Assembly: GCF_024586455.1 (NCBI RefSeq) | Contig: NC_065921.1 | Coordinates: forward strand, 48,196,574 to 48,260,573 | Source of the DNA: Bactrocera neohumeralis | Taxonomy: Eukaryota; Arthropoda; Insecta; Diptera; Tephritidae | Length of the DNA stretch: 64,000 bases | Direction of reading: 5' to 3' | Shown: positions 11,500 to 22,635 of the stretch, piece by piece | How positions within the stretch are numbered: position 1 is the first letter of the stretch | Layout of the letters: the number at the start of each line of letters is the position of its first letter | Translations under genes and position numbers: made by a program | Notes under the pieces: generated by a model | The model's input: only the letters and a program-made list of their open reading frames with translations | Told to the model about the DNA's origin: nothing | The model's database searches: none

Positions 11500-11960
11500 C
11501 CAAAATCATTCCCGTGCCCGCCCCTGGTATAAATGGCAGTGGGTCATCTGCAAATGGTAGCATAACATTTTATTGTATATGCGTGGTGATGTTTCAATTC
11601 AATTGATCGGACCAATGCCGCCGTACTAGAAACATACGGATATCTATTTACTCGATACACCGTGTTTTAAAGTTGTTGGGGTGAATTGTGTGCCATACTC
11701 TGTATTAGGGCGACTTCTCACATACTCTCAATTCATCAGTCCAATATATGTATGTTACTCCATTTTTTAATTGGCCATATCAGATGTCATATCATTGTCG
11801 TGCTACGCGATTTTTTTTAATAAAGGCACCTTACGAAGGCTACTAGCTTAGTAATTATTTTCTCGAAATCACATTTCATCATAGACTAAAATTTAATCAT
11901 CTCGAATTTCTACAATAGTGTTTTGGCGTACTTGACGTTCAGCAACTTTTGCAAAATCCG
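11500..11960 (-). pseudogene. Tc1-like transposase fragment 2
   Basis: The - strand gives IYWTDELRVC, then TQFTPTTLKHGV, then GGIGPI, then NVMLPFADDPLPF. These follow the order of the central Tc1 domain, with WSDE as the first catalytic Asp and NVMLPYAEDxMPL before the second. The residues differ from fragment 1, so this is a second Tc1 lineage. It contains stops and a frameshift. Confidence 0.55.
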
Positions 11961-13429
11961 TCTGCGAGCTCAATTTTCTTGTTATTTTTTATACATTACA
12001 TTTTGCGATATGGATAATTTTTGCATTGTAAGTTTTACCGCTTTTTATACGGTTTTTAATCAAATTTCCTCTTTCCGTTTTTCACTACAATGTTTCGCTC
12101 GTCCCACTAAAGGATACAAACGTGTTATAAATTTGTATCTGTTCGAAAAATGGGAAAATCCAGTAAAAAACTCATTGATGTCTACTATTATCTTGCCGTA
12201 AAATCAAATATTTTCCAAATTTATTGCTCACCACTACTTCACTGCTCGTTGAGGATTGCAATCATCGCAATATTTTCTGTTCTGCGAAATACACTTGACA
12301 TTTTCAAATTTAGTACAAAAGGAACGTTACATATTTTAGAATTTTATTTTTAAAGTAATCGGTACAAATATCTTTCGTAGTGACAGATATATACCAAAAT
12401 TTATTTAACTACTGCCCACTACTATTACATTGCCCGCAGCTGTATCTCTAAGTATATGTACTTACATATGAAAGCAAACCTATCTGACATGCTGATAAAC
12501 TCGATGTGCATACATCTATTGAAAAGTCTAGTAGTTCAATGAATTTGTATTCGAAACACAACGGAGAGCCATCGACTTCACTGTTGACAATAACAACAAC
12601 TATATACTTACTCACAAATCGGGGTCGTTTACTTGTATGTACATATGTAAGTATACTATAATATATGTATGTATATGCGTTGATAGATTCTCGCGTCAAT
12701 CAGTGCGGCAAGTAGCCAAACTTATTGAGAAGGGCGGGACGAAGTTTTTACAATTGGCAGCACACGAGATCGCGCGAAAAATAGCATTGGCAAGTTGATA
12801 CTCATTCATTATTTGACCGTCAGTTATGAAAATATGTCTGTATTTAAATTAATGCACATACATATATGAACACATTTGTGTATATGTTACATATTTGCAC
12901 ATTGTACGTAATTTACAAGAAATGTTAAGGCATTGGGAACTAATTTATAATATTTACCCTCATTTTTAATAAAATAGAGGCGCCTACTTAAAAAAGTTAT
13001 TTCGAAGCACGAGTACCAGCGCCAAAAAGTATTTATAATTAAGTGGGCAAAGCCATGACACTGCATGTTTAAGTGTGCTTGTTTAGGCAACTGCAATTAT
13101 ATTATTGGGGCTAGATAGTCTTTTGTTTCAATATTGTCTCAAAGAATCCATCGTATCTTATGAAAATCCATCATAATAATTTACCTTTGCTTAGGCGGCT
13201 ATGAACGACTAGGTCTGCCTGGCTATGCCCCTTTCAACCGAGAATATTGGAATGTTGGAAACACTTAAGGCCGAGTTTCGTTTGGGTGATGTGTAGTTAA
13301 GGTGCTATTTTGGAAAGTGCTGATGGAGAGACGGCAATTAACAACTTACGTCGCTGACAAGAACAGTACTGCGGTCGACATAATGTGACTCTTACCCCAT
13401 TTGTACGACTCAATAATAATCATTAAATG
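11961..13429. other. about 1.5 kb without a recognisable gene
   Basis: Short open frames on both strands show no domain. CATA/TATG microsatellite words cluster at 12440-12680 and 12850-12900. This could be single-copy host DNA: no match to other parts of the window was seen. Confidence 0.4.
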
Positions 13430-14425
13430 TCATCTTTCAACATACGTAGGTAGGCTATTTATGTTGTTTACAGCGACTTAAAAGATTCATCTCGGCCAAA
13501 AAATGCAATTAAATCGCGAACATTTATGCTTGATTATTTTTTTTATAATTTCCGTAATGGATTATCTCAGCAACTGTGCATCGATGCACTTAATTTTTGA
13601 CGATGACGCGCAATCAGTGTTTATTGATGGTATGGTGAATTTAATCGAGGTGATAGATCACTCAAAGAAGTTTTTCGGGAATGTCGCCAAAATTAGTTAT
13701 TGTCTCGGAAACTATTGATACTGTGTGCAAACTGATATTGCAACAACGTCATGTGACCTATCACAGATTTAGACAACTATAAGCATTAGTGAGACCAGCA
13801 TACATTTAATATTGGTCGAGAGAAATGTTAAAAAATAACTGTGCTTCGATACACGTCTTTTAAATCATGACAGGTTATGAATCGTGGATTTATACGTATG
13901 AGCCCGAAAGTAAACAGCAGTCGACTGTATGGGTGTCTAAAAATAAGCCGAATTCAACCAAAGTTGTTCGCACACGAAGCGCATTCAAGCAAAATGTTCC
14001 CTGCTTAGTAAAAACTGGACATGTGAAAACAATACCCCTTGAACAACGTAGAACAGTAAATTCTGAGTGGTACACAATTATTTTTTTAGCCAGTTGTCTC
14101 TCAAGAAATCAGGAAAACCAATCACCGAATACGGATAGCTGTTCAACACCGCAATTCGAGCTCACACACATCGACTGAAATAACTGCAATTTTTGAGTAC
14201 TTAAATCGTATATTCCTGACTTGGCAACTAATGACTTTTTTATTCCCGTGCGGAAAAAACTCTAAGAATTGAACGTTTTTCTACCACGGAAGAGGCGGTT
14301 GATGTTTTCGGAAAACATGTTTTCGAGATATCTCAATCTGAGTGGCAAAGCTGCCTTGACAATTGATTCAAACGCATACAAACGTATGTAGATTTTAATT
14401 GACAATATTTTCAAAAACAATAAAG
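13430..14425 (+). pseudogene. mariner pseudogene lacking the first catalytic Asp
   Basis: An ATG at 13504 starts MQLNREH..IIF, followed in broken frames by FDDDA, RWYGEFN, then HVTYHRF and ETSIHLIL. At 13867 it reads TGYESWIYTYEPESKQQSTV. The mariner motif is TGDESW, so the first catalytic Asp has become Tyr. PLEQRRTVNSEWYT and, after a frameshift, TEEAVDVFGKHVFE, SQSEW and FKRIQ complete the C-terminus. The order matches a SETMAR/mariner-type transposase with a deletion before the first catalytic region. Inverted ends were not identified. Confidence 0.75.
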
Positions 14426-15029
14426 CGATTTTCGATGATTACTATTTGTTTTTGTTTTTTAATCCACAAATATAAATGGAAACCTACTTATCTGGTAGGA
14501 GTATCGCTGCAGGCATTCACTGCACAGTGGATGAAATGCTAGAATATACACACTACAATCAATATCTCCGCACTGGAACGATACGAGACCTGATTTACTG
14601 TTGGATAACTATTAGTACCACCACAGTCCGCGATTAGAAAATACTAGCTGAATTGATTTTGCAAGATATTTCACATTGCTGGACAGACATATACGAATAA
14701 ATTTAAAGACTTTTGAAAGGACCACTTTTTGATGTTGTTCTTTCAATTTTTGTGCCTACAAAATGGCTTAGTTCAATAGTTTCAGTATTTGCTGTAGACG
14801 TAAAATATTAAAAAAGCCCGTAGTAAGAGAAGTTCCTATTAGTGATGATCCCCGAATTTCCAATATTTCTCTAAATATAGAGTGAACAAAAAAAACTTAT
14901 ACAGAGAGCTACTTTGACTTTGAAGTGAATTTTCTCTTAAACTTTTTCAGCTTTTAAGCTGCAACCAAGAGTAACAATACCTTAGCATCCAAAAAAAAAT
15001 ACACTTACACTTACTTCCACTAATGTTGT
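14426..15029. other. non-coding, nothing recognised
   Basis: No gene, no recognised element. Confidence 0.4.
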
Positions 15030-15374
15030 CAACAATTAGAGTTGTTGACACCAGTTGCTAAAGAGTAATAGTTTTGTTCACCTAACGGTTGTACGTATCA
15101 CCTAAAAATAATCGAGATAGATGTAGGGTTATATATATATAAAAGATCAGTATGACGAGAAAGTTGAAATCCGATTCACTGTCTGTCTGTCCGTCGTCCG
15201 TGGAAGCTGTAACTTGAGTAAAAATTAAGATATCTTGATGAAACTTAGTAAGTGGGTTCCTTTGTACAAAAAAAAAATCGAGTTCGTAGATGAGAGTAAT
15301 CGGACCACTGCCACGCCCACAAATCGTCATTAACCTAAAACATATAAAGTGCCATAACTAAGCACCAAATTAAG

Positions 15375-15980
15375 GTGCCATATCAGGTGATTACGGAGAA
15401 TGGTTAAAATCGTCCTTCGAATGTTGGATTCGGAGCAATTTTTGGTCGTCAGTCAATTTGTGCGGAACAAACCCTGCACACACCTTCCGTAAGCCCAAAT
15501 GTTCGGTCAAAATGAGATAAATCGATGTTTTGGAGATGTTCAATTCCATTTCCATGAATTTCAATGATGATTTCGGCTGATTTTTGATGAACTCACGCAC
15601 AGTTTCGATGGACTTTGCGGTGATCACGAATTTTGATTGGCCCACATGTTGATCGTCATTTATGTTCTCACGACCACTTTGAAAACGTTGAAACCACTTG
15701 TGCACTCTGCCACGGGATAGGCAATCATCGCCATAAACTTGTTTTATCAATTGAAACGTTTCGGTAAAAGTTTTACCAATTTTAAAACAAAATTTAATGT
15801 TGGCTCTTTGTTCGAAGCTCATTTTCGCACTGCTAACACAAACATGCTGACAATAACTTCCTTTCAATTGATGAAATGTCATGAAATTCACTCACTGAAC
15901 AATCGATAAAGATGGCAGATTCTAACGCACCAGTCGACATGTAGATGGCGCCACCAAGGGGCGCTAGATTTAAAAAGTCC
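15375..15980 (-). mobile_element. truncated mariner, copy 1 of an N-terminal-only family
   Basis: The right end reads, inverted, GGACTTTTTAAATCTAGCGCC, shared with the copy ending at 19280. The opposite inverted repeat is missing. The element carries only the DNA-binding half of the transposase and lies inside a family B element. Confidence 0.65.
15391..15822 (-). pseudogene. mariner transposase N-terminal half (GVQW3/FLJ37770-like)
   Basis: The ATG at 15822-15820 opens MSFEQRANIKFCFKIGKTF, then LIKQVYGDD, RVHKWFQRFQSG, the linker GQSKFVITAKS, a second helix-turn-helix KFMEMELNISKTSIYLIL, and RKVCAGFVPHKLTDDQK. The frame is open for 143 residues and stops shortly after RIQHSKD, just before the first catalytic Asp (GDETW) would come. 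Intact DNA-binding domain, no nuclease. Two other copies in the window end at nearly the same point. Confidence 0.75.
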
Positions 15981-16119
15981 TATAACTAACATAAGGATTT
16001 TCGGACATCCGGCTAACTTTAATCTATATGATTGGTTTTACACATTTAAGTATTTCACTAGCGTTGATTCTTACATGTTGCAAGAGTGTGCACCCGAACT
16101 TAGCCCTTCCTTACTTGTT

Positions 16120-16539
16120 GTTTGTTATTTTCGTATAGTCAAACTTTAATCTTTTTGAAGAAACAATGGTGAACAAACAAACATCTCAAGATGGTAGTCA
16201 AATATTGGTAAGAGAACAAAAGTACTTACGAAGTAGGCAATATTTTCTTTATTACATTATTGCTAAATTCAAAAAAGACTGCTCAAATGGGAAGACTAGA
16301 TGATAATTTTCAGACCCCAAGTTAAAAGTAAAATTGCTAGGAGTATCAAGGCACACCCCAAAATATCCGATATCGTTATCGCCTAGAAGTGTTCGGTACT
16401 TCTTGGTTTCACGCACACTTAACGAAGAGAAATATTGCGAAATATTTACAACATTGCAAGTGGAGTGCAATATGAGCAAATGTCGTCGGTAAATTGGGTT
16501 TCATCAAAAAAAATATAAAAATAATGGACTATATCTTCT
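16120..16539. other. non-coding, nothing recognised
   Basis: No supported gene between a family B element and the 3' end of a LINE. Confidence 0.35.
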
Positions 16540-16583
16540 TCTTCTTAATTGGCGTAGACACCGCTTACGCGAATATAGCCGAG

Positions 16584-16916
16584 TTAACAACAGCGCGCCA
16601 GTCGTTTCTTCTTTTGGATTCGGACCATTCGGACAACATGACCTAGCCAGCGTAGTCGCTGTCTTTTAATTCGCTGAACTATGTCAATGTCGTCGTATAT
16701 TTCGTACAGCTCATCGTTCCATCGAATGCGATATTCGCCGTGGCCAATGCGCAAAGGACCATAAATCTTTCGCAGAACTTTTCTCTCGAAAACTCGCAAC
16801 GTCGACTCATCAGTTGATGTCATCGTCCAAGCCTCTACACCATATAGCAGGACGGGAATTATGAGCGACTTATAGAGTTTAGTTTTTGTTCGTCGAGAGA
16901 GGACTTTACTTTTCAT
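16584..16916 (-). pseudogene. LINE ORF2 C-terminal region
   Basis: Reads SKVLSRRTKTKLYKSLIIPV, LLYGVEAWTM, FERKVLRKIYGPLRIGHGEY and RIKRQRLRWLGHVVRM. This is the post-RT region of RTE-like elements. A one-base overlap/frameshift separates it from the RT segment upstream at 16913. Confidence 0.75.
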
Positions 16917-17449
16917 TGCCTACTCAGTCCGAAATAGCACCTGTTGGCAAGAGTTATCCTACGTTGGATTTCCAGGTTGACATTGTTGGTGGTGTTTATT
17001 CTGGTTCCCAAATATACGAAACTATCTACAACTTCAAAGTTATGACTGTCAACAGTGACGTGAGAGCCAAGTCGCGAGTGCGACGACTGTTTGTTTGATG
17101 ACAGGAGATATTTCGTCTTGCCCTCGTTCACTACCAGACCCATCTGCTTTGCTTCCTTGTCCAGTCTGGAGAAAGCAGAACTAACGGCGCGGATGTTGAG
17201 GCCGATGATATCAATATCATCGGCATACGCCAGCAGCTGTACACTCTTATAAAAAATAGTAGCTGCTCGATTAAGTTCTGCAGCTTGTATTATTTTCTCC
17301 AGCAGCAGATTGAAGAAGTCGCACGATAGGGAGTCGCCTTGTCTGAAACCTCGTTTGGTATCGAACGGCTCGGAGAGGTCCTTCCCGATCCTGACGGAGC
17401 TTATCGTGTTGCTTAACGTCCGTTTACACAGCCGCAGTGTTCCCTCCAT
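16913..17449 (-). pseudogene. LINE reverse transcriptase palm segment
   Basis: Contains RQGDSLSCDFFNLLLEKII, then LLAYADDIDIIG (the catalytic YxDD), MGLVVNEGKTKYLLSSNKQS and VDSFVYLGTRINTTN. The catalytic aspartates are intact, but the fingers upstream are missing, so it cannot act alone. Confidence 0.8.
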
Positions 17450-18152
17450 AATTTAAGTATGATCTGGGCATCGGTCACTAGATCACCTTTGGGAGTTCTA
17501 CAAGAGTATGCTCCGGTCTTGAAACCTTTTGTGAGCCGCCGCATTTTTTCGTAGAATTTTCGAGCATTACCCCTGTCGGCCAGCTTATCAAACTCTTCGT
17601 TTTCTGTCTCTTTAGTTTTCTGTCTACAAATGCGTCTCGCTTCCCTCTTCAACTCGCGGTATCTATTCCATCCCGCACGTGTTGTGGTCGATCGTAACGT
17701 TGCGAGGTAGGCAGCCTGTTTTCTCTCCGCTGCGACACGGCACTCCTCGTCGCACCAGCTGTTCTTTTGCATTTTCCGAAAACCAATGGTTTCGGAAGCA
17801 ACTGTACGTAAAGAATTTGAAATGCCGTCCCACAGTTCCCTTATATCGATTTGTTGACGAGTGCTCTCAGAGAGCAGGAGTGCAAGCCGAGTAGAAAATC
17901 GTTCGGCTGTCTGTTGTGATTGCAGCTTCTCGGCGTCGAACCTTCCTTGTGTTTGTTGACGTGTGCTTTTTGCTGCATAGAGGCGGGTGCGGATCTTGGC
18001 TGCAACAAGATAGTGGTCCGAGTCGATGTTAGGACCTCGGAGCGTACGCACGTCTAGAACACTGGAGACGTGTCTTCCGTTTATCACAACATGATCGATC
18101 TGATTTTTGGCTTTTCGATCCGGAGACAGCCAGGTGTTTGGTGATTTAGGCT
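17413..18152 (-). pseudogene. LINE endonuclease C-terminus and linker
   Basis: Starts in the endonuclease (NQIDHV and SDHYL motifs) and continues through a basic helical linker to SLVTD-like residues and the truncated KLWREH. The frame is open for 224 residues from 18087. The first two thirds of the endonuclease are absent, a typical 5' truncation. Confidence 0.7.
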
Positions 18153-18509
18153 CAATTAGTTTTATGACTACTACATATAGCGAAAATTATAAGTATGTTA
18201 AAATCATTCGCAAATGAGATATACAGATGTATATTTCTGGCAGAGACTTAACTCAAGCGAAATTAAAATATATTAGTTGATGTACAAAACGTCAACTAGA
18301 AGAACGGAATTGATGATATTAGGGATATGAGGTTAAAACCAAGATCTAAACCAACTCGAATAAGGAAAATAATTATATATGCAATTATATATGCTGTATA
18401 TTTTGCATATTTTCAGCATTTTATTTATGTATGTATATCCAACATAATGCGTTCAGTTCTATCTACAAGTATTTTACACATAGAGGTGCACCGTTATGAA
18501 GAAAACAAG
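18153..18509. other. non-coding, nothing recognised
   Basis: AT-rich with TATATGCA words; no gene. Confidence 0.4.
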
Positions 18510-18745
18510 CTCACTTTAAATAAGATAAGTCACATATTGGCTCATATATGGGGTATAAACTCAGCTAGAAGTTCGAAAATATTTCTAATAGGTATATGAG
18601 GGCTAAGCCTGACCCCATTCCAAACATTTTTGACATACAGACTATGATCAGAAAAGGATTCTCTCCAAATTTCATTAATACAGCTCTCTTTTCGATAAAA
18701 GTCAGCCATAGGCTCTGGAGTTCTCATTTCCGGTATCTGAAGGCT
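18510..18745 (-). mobile_element. family B element fragment
   Basis: Contains CTAGAAGTTCGAAAATATTT and GACCCCATTCCAAACATTTTTGACA, like the family B interior. It has no ends and joins directly to a mariner fragment. Confidence 0.4.
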
Positions 18746-18756
18746 TTTTAAGCCTG

Positions 18757-19280
18757 GCAAACCGTGCACACACCTTTCGTAAGCCCAAATGTTCGGTCAA
18801 AATGAGATAAATCGATATTTTGGAGATGTTCAATTTCATTTCCATGAATTTCAATGATGATTTCGGCTGATTTTTGATGAATTCACGCACAGTTTCGATG
18901 GAATTTCCGGTGACACGGATTTTGATTGGCCCACATGTTGATCGTCATTTATGTTCTCAAGACCACTTTGAAAACGTTGAAACCACTCGTGCACTCTGCT
19001 ACGGGATAGGTAATCATCGCCATATACTTGTTTCATCAATTGAAACGTTTCGGTAAAAGTTTTACCAAATATTAAAACAAAATTTAAGTTCGAAGCTCAT
19101 TTTCGCATCGATAACACAAACATACTGACACTTAAAATTCTTCACTTCCAATCAATGAAATGTCATGAAATTCTCACTGGACAATCGATAAATATAGCCG
19201 ATTCTAACGCACCATACGACATACATATATATATATATATATATGGCGCCACCTGGGGGCGCTAGATTCAAAAAGTCCTG
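18757..19280 (-). mobile_element. truncated mariner, copy 2 of the N-terminal-only family
   Basis: Matches 15460-15980 closely. The right end, inverted, is CAGGACTTTTTGAATCTAGCG. The transposase N-terminus is frame-broken near 18880 (IKNQPKSSLKFMEMKLNISK in one frame, QVYGDDYLSRSRVHEWFQRF in another). An uninterrupted TA run sits at about 19217-19243. The catalytic half is again absent. Confidence 0.65.
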
Positions 19281-19720
19281 TTTACTTTGGATATTACCTT
19301 GTAATTTCTTTATTTCTCTCTTGCGTATTATATTGATTAGCAATCATGTATTAAAAGGTCGAAGCTTAAAGTAAAATAATAGGAAAAGTATTCACTTATA
19401 GTGGCACTCCTCATCGGGTTTGGTCTATCTTCTGTATTTGCCACCTATAAAATCAATCAACCAGCAGGAGAAGTTCGGGCACACATCTAGCACATGTAAA
19501 ATTGCCAGTTATACAGTGAAGAACAAAAATACTCATATACCTTTTGTTGTCATGGTTTGGAAAGTTCAATAACTTTTTCAGAAAAAACTGCTTTGACAAA
19601 TGTTTACAAACATAGTGTTTTATTGCGAAAACTTTGCTGTATTCTAAATTTTATGGCATTTTAAGATTTAGATGGATCCCTGTTAACCATCACTATCAAA
19701 GATGTTAAGCTTCGACTCAT
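19281..19720. other. non-coding, nothing recognised
   Basis: No gene, no recognised repeat. Confidence 0.4.
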
Positions 19721-20772
19721 TATACTCTCGCAACAAAGTTGCTAAGGAGAGTATTATAGTTTTGTTCACATAACGATTGTTTGTAAGTCCTAAAACTAAA
19801 AGAGTCGGATATAGGGTTATATATACCAAAGTAATCAGGGTGACGAGTAGAGTTGAAATTCGGATGTCTGTCTGTCCGTCTGTCCGTGCAAGCTGTAACT
19901 TGAGTAAAAATTTAGATATCATGATGAAACTTGGTACACTTATTTCTTGGCTCCATAAGAAGGTTAAGTTCGAAGATGGGCAAAATCGGCACACTGCCAC
20001 GCCCACAAAATGGCGAAAACCGAAAACCTATAAAGTGTCATAACTAAGCTATAAATAAAGATATTAAAGTGAAATTTGGCACAAAGGATCGCATTAGGGA
20101 GGGGCATATTTGGACGTAATTTTTTTGGAAAAGTGGGCTTGTCCCCGCCTCCTACTAAGTTTTTTGTACATATCTCGGAAACTACTATAGCTATGTCAAC
20201 CAAACTCTATAGAGTCGTTTCCTTCAGGCACTTCCATATACAGTTTAAAAATGGAAGAAATCGGATAATAACCACGCCCACCTTCCTTACAAAGGTTATG
20301 TTGAAAATCACTAAAAGTGCGTTAACCGACCAACAAAAAACGTCAGAAACAATAAATTTTACGGAAGAAATGGCAGAAGGAAGCTGCATTCAGGCTTTTT
20401 TCAAAAATTGAAAATGGGCGTGGCGTCGCCCACTTATGGACCAAAAACCATATCTCAGGAACTACTCTACCGATTTCAATGAAATTCGGTATATAATATT
20501 TTCTTAACACCTGATGACATGTACGAAATATGGGTGAATTTGGTACACAACCACGCCATCTTCCAATATAACGCTATTTTGAATTCCATCTGATGCCTTC
20601 TCTGTATAATATAAGTATATTATACATTAGGAACCAATGAATAAAACTTTACACAAATACGGTATTTGAAAAATATGTAAATGACGGATAATGAAATCTC
20701 GATTATCACTTTATCATGCGAGAGTATAAAATGTTCGGTGGTACCCGAACTTAGCCCTTCCCTACTTGTTTT
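19721..20772 (+). mobile_element. Helentron-type element, family A copy 2
   Basis: Starts TATACTCTCGCAACAAAG and ends with TGCGAGAGTATA, the hairpin GTTCGGTGGTACCCGAAC and TTAGCCCTTCCCTACTTGTT. The GTCT/GTCC run is at about 19865-19887. Same internal boxes as copy 1, with small differences such as one base change in the hairpin loop. Confidence 0.8.
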
Positions 20773-21160
20773 GAAATAATATTTTTTTCAGAAAAGTCCA
20801 TGTTTTTTTATATTTATTACTGAATTATCAATTTTCGGTTTATTCTAAAATAAGAGGCTTCTTACTATCTATCACGTTTTTGTATACTACTTTGAGATTT
20901 ACGATAACGTTTCTTCGAGATAGTTTCCTCGTAGATCACTGCGCAGCTTAATTTCAGTAGAACCACTATTTTTAATTTTTGTTCTCCTTTTTTATACAAC
21001 ATTTTATCACTTAATATCTTCTGGCCACTGATATTTCTTTTAGCGGAGTCATTGCAGTTTTTAAATTCAATAATAACCTAAGAGTAAACACGAAAAGGGG
21101 AATGAAAGGAACTTCGTTGTTATCTCAACGCAACGATTTTTTAATTTATTGTGATTAGGA
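20773..21160. other. non-coding, nothing recognised
   Basis: AT-rich sequence without a gene. Confidence 0.4.
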
Positions 21161-21583
21161 AAAAAGGCACAATTCCGATTTTTTGGCGCCGCGATCTGGG
21201 TTATAGGTACCGCAAACGCTTAGTTTACGAGATATTCTTTAAAAAAGATCTACTTGTATAACGATTTTTTCATAAACCCATCCGCTTAATAAATATTAAT
21301 GGTTGAGGTTTGACTATTTTAAGTCCATTGCCTTTTTTAATTCTACAACTCAAGTAAAATAATAATCTTAAATTACAAACCTCATAGTTTACTAGAAAAT
21401 TTACTGTTCTACAAAAATGGTGTCATTAGTAGAAAAATCAAATATACAAAGAAATTGTTCTCCACGAACTTTCAAAAGAGTTCAAACAAGTAATTAACTA
21501 TTATAATATTATAATACAAATTTATTAAAATATTGAATTTATTTAGATCTCACATATAGGAGTGATTTATTAAAAATTATTAT
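21161..21583. repeat. unnamed dispersed repeats (match 2725-2870 and 24560-24903)
   Basis: 21165-21240 matches 2725-2870 (GGCGCCGCGATCT and GGTACCGCAAA). 21243-21583 matches 24555-24903 over about 340 bp in the same orientation (ACGATTTTTTCATAAACC, GGTTGAGGTTTGACTATTTT, TTGTTCTCCACGAA, ATTTAGATCTCACATAT). No coding capacity. Confidence 0.7.
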
Positions 21584-21756
21584 GGACAACATGAACATTT
21601 TTTACATAGATTTCGCTTTAAGGACAGTGAACAAATTGATATCTAGGTTTATCTTAAAACATGTTCTTGGAAGTCCGAAAATGAGGTTTTCATTTTCAAG
21701 TCCGAAGGAGCTCCGACAAAACGAAAGACAACTAACTTAAATAAATACAGTTTAAA

Positions 21757-21950
21757 ACAAGTAAGGAAGGGCTATGTTCGGTTGTAACCAAACATATTAT
21801 ACTCTTGCAACTTGCCATGACCAAAGAAGGGGAAATACCGTCAGGAAATATGTGAGAGTTGGGTAGTATTGACGCGATTTTATCTATTTTCCCCAACACC
21901 AAATATTATTAACATGCCACATATGTACATTATAAAATCATGCGTATAAT
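21757..21950 (-). mobile_element. family B element, 3' end fragment
   Basis: Starts AACAAGTAAGGAAGGGCTAT, GTTCGGTTGTAACCAAAC and TATACTCTTGCAACTTGC, which is the inverted 3' tail, hairpin and sub-terminal repeat of family B. Only the 3' end remains. Confidence 0.65.
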
Positions 21951-22635
21951 ATAATAATATTACGCAATAAAATAATAAAATGCTTAGGTTTTTGAAGGAG
22001 TACTACGCAAAAGTACTTCAGTCACCCCGAGTATTGCCTCGACCATTGTTATTTTTTTAAAGCGTGGCCGAAAACCGCCAACGGTGAAAAGAGTACTACA
22101 CGAAAGTACTTCAGTCACCCCGATATGATATAAATTCTATAATATTATCATAGAGTTTTACTTATTTGTGTTTATTAAATATAAATCACATATTATACAT
22201 ATACATATGTATGTATGTATATGAAAAAAGTGTTCACAACTCAATTATAGCTTGAAAAATGTTGGAAAGTATTTTTTATTATAGTTAATATAATCCTACA
22301 TGGTTGGTGTTTAAGATGTGTCAACGCTCGTTTTCTTCATAATTATAAACAATCTAACCTTTTCAACGATGAGTGTGCTAAGTGATTTTTAAATTAATAA
22401 ATTTAGCTAAAATATAAGAAAAAAAGTGAAATGTGAACTTATTTCAATGTTTAGAGAGTATACAAAGTGAAAAATGTGAAATAATTTAATTAAACATTGT
22501 GGAATACTATGTGTTATTAATACAATTTATTTTAAAAAATATAAGTGTTAGCAACATATTCCTCCTCTGGAGAAGCTCTCCGATCCGTACATACCCCATT
22601 TATACCGAAATTTGTTTTTTTTTATCCGACCGCCA
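21951..22635. repeat. unnamed dispersed repeat, copy 2 (AGTACT unit)
   Basis: Matches 3848-4340. It has the units GGAGTACTACGCAAAAGTACT and AGTACTACACGAAAGTACT, then GATATGATATAAATTCTATA. About 240 bp not present in copy 1 lie at 22275-22520. The match then resumes at GAAGCTCTCCGATCCGTACA to CCGACCGCCAAA. Confidence 0.65.

Larger units (their letters stand above)
15030..16119 (+). mobile_element. family B Helentron-type element interrupted by a mariner
   Basis: The left part 15030-15374 has GTTTTGTTCACCTAACGGTTG, GTCTGTCTGTCCGTC and CCACTGCCACGCCCAC. The right part 15981-16119 has GATTTTCGGACATCCGGCTA and ends TGCACCCGAACTTAGCCCTTCCTTACTTGTT. The interruption is a mariner fragment, placed because the family B sequence resumes on either side. 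Confidence 0.65.
16540..18152 (-). mobile_element. RTE-like LINE fragment 1 (endonuclease end, RT, C-terminus)
   Basis: A - strand non-LTR retrotransposon. From the 5' side it holds the end of an AP-type endonuclease (NQIDHVVINGRHVSS ... GPNIDSDHYLV), a basic linker (CDEECRVAAERKQAAYLATL, REARRICRQK), the reverse transcriptase palm with LLAYADDIDIIG near 17216-17240, FVYLGTRI, and the tail YKSLIIPVLLYGVEAWTM ... RIKRQRLRWLGHV. The 3' end (CGCGTAAGCGGTGTCTACGC read on -) is shared with 30347 and 45950. The RT fingers between KLWREH and LCKRTLSN are deleted. Clade placement by residue pattern only. Confidence 0.8.
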
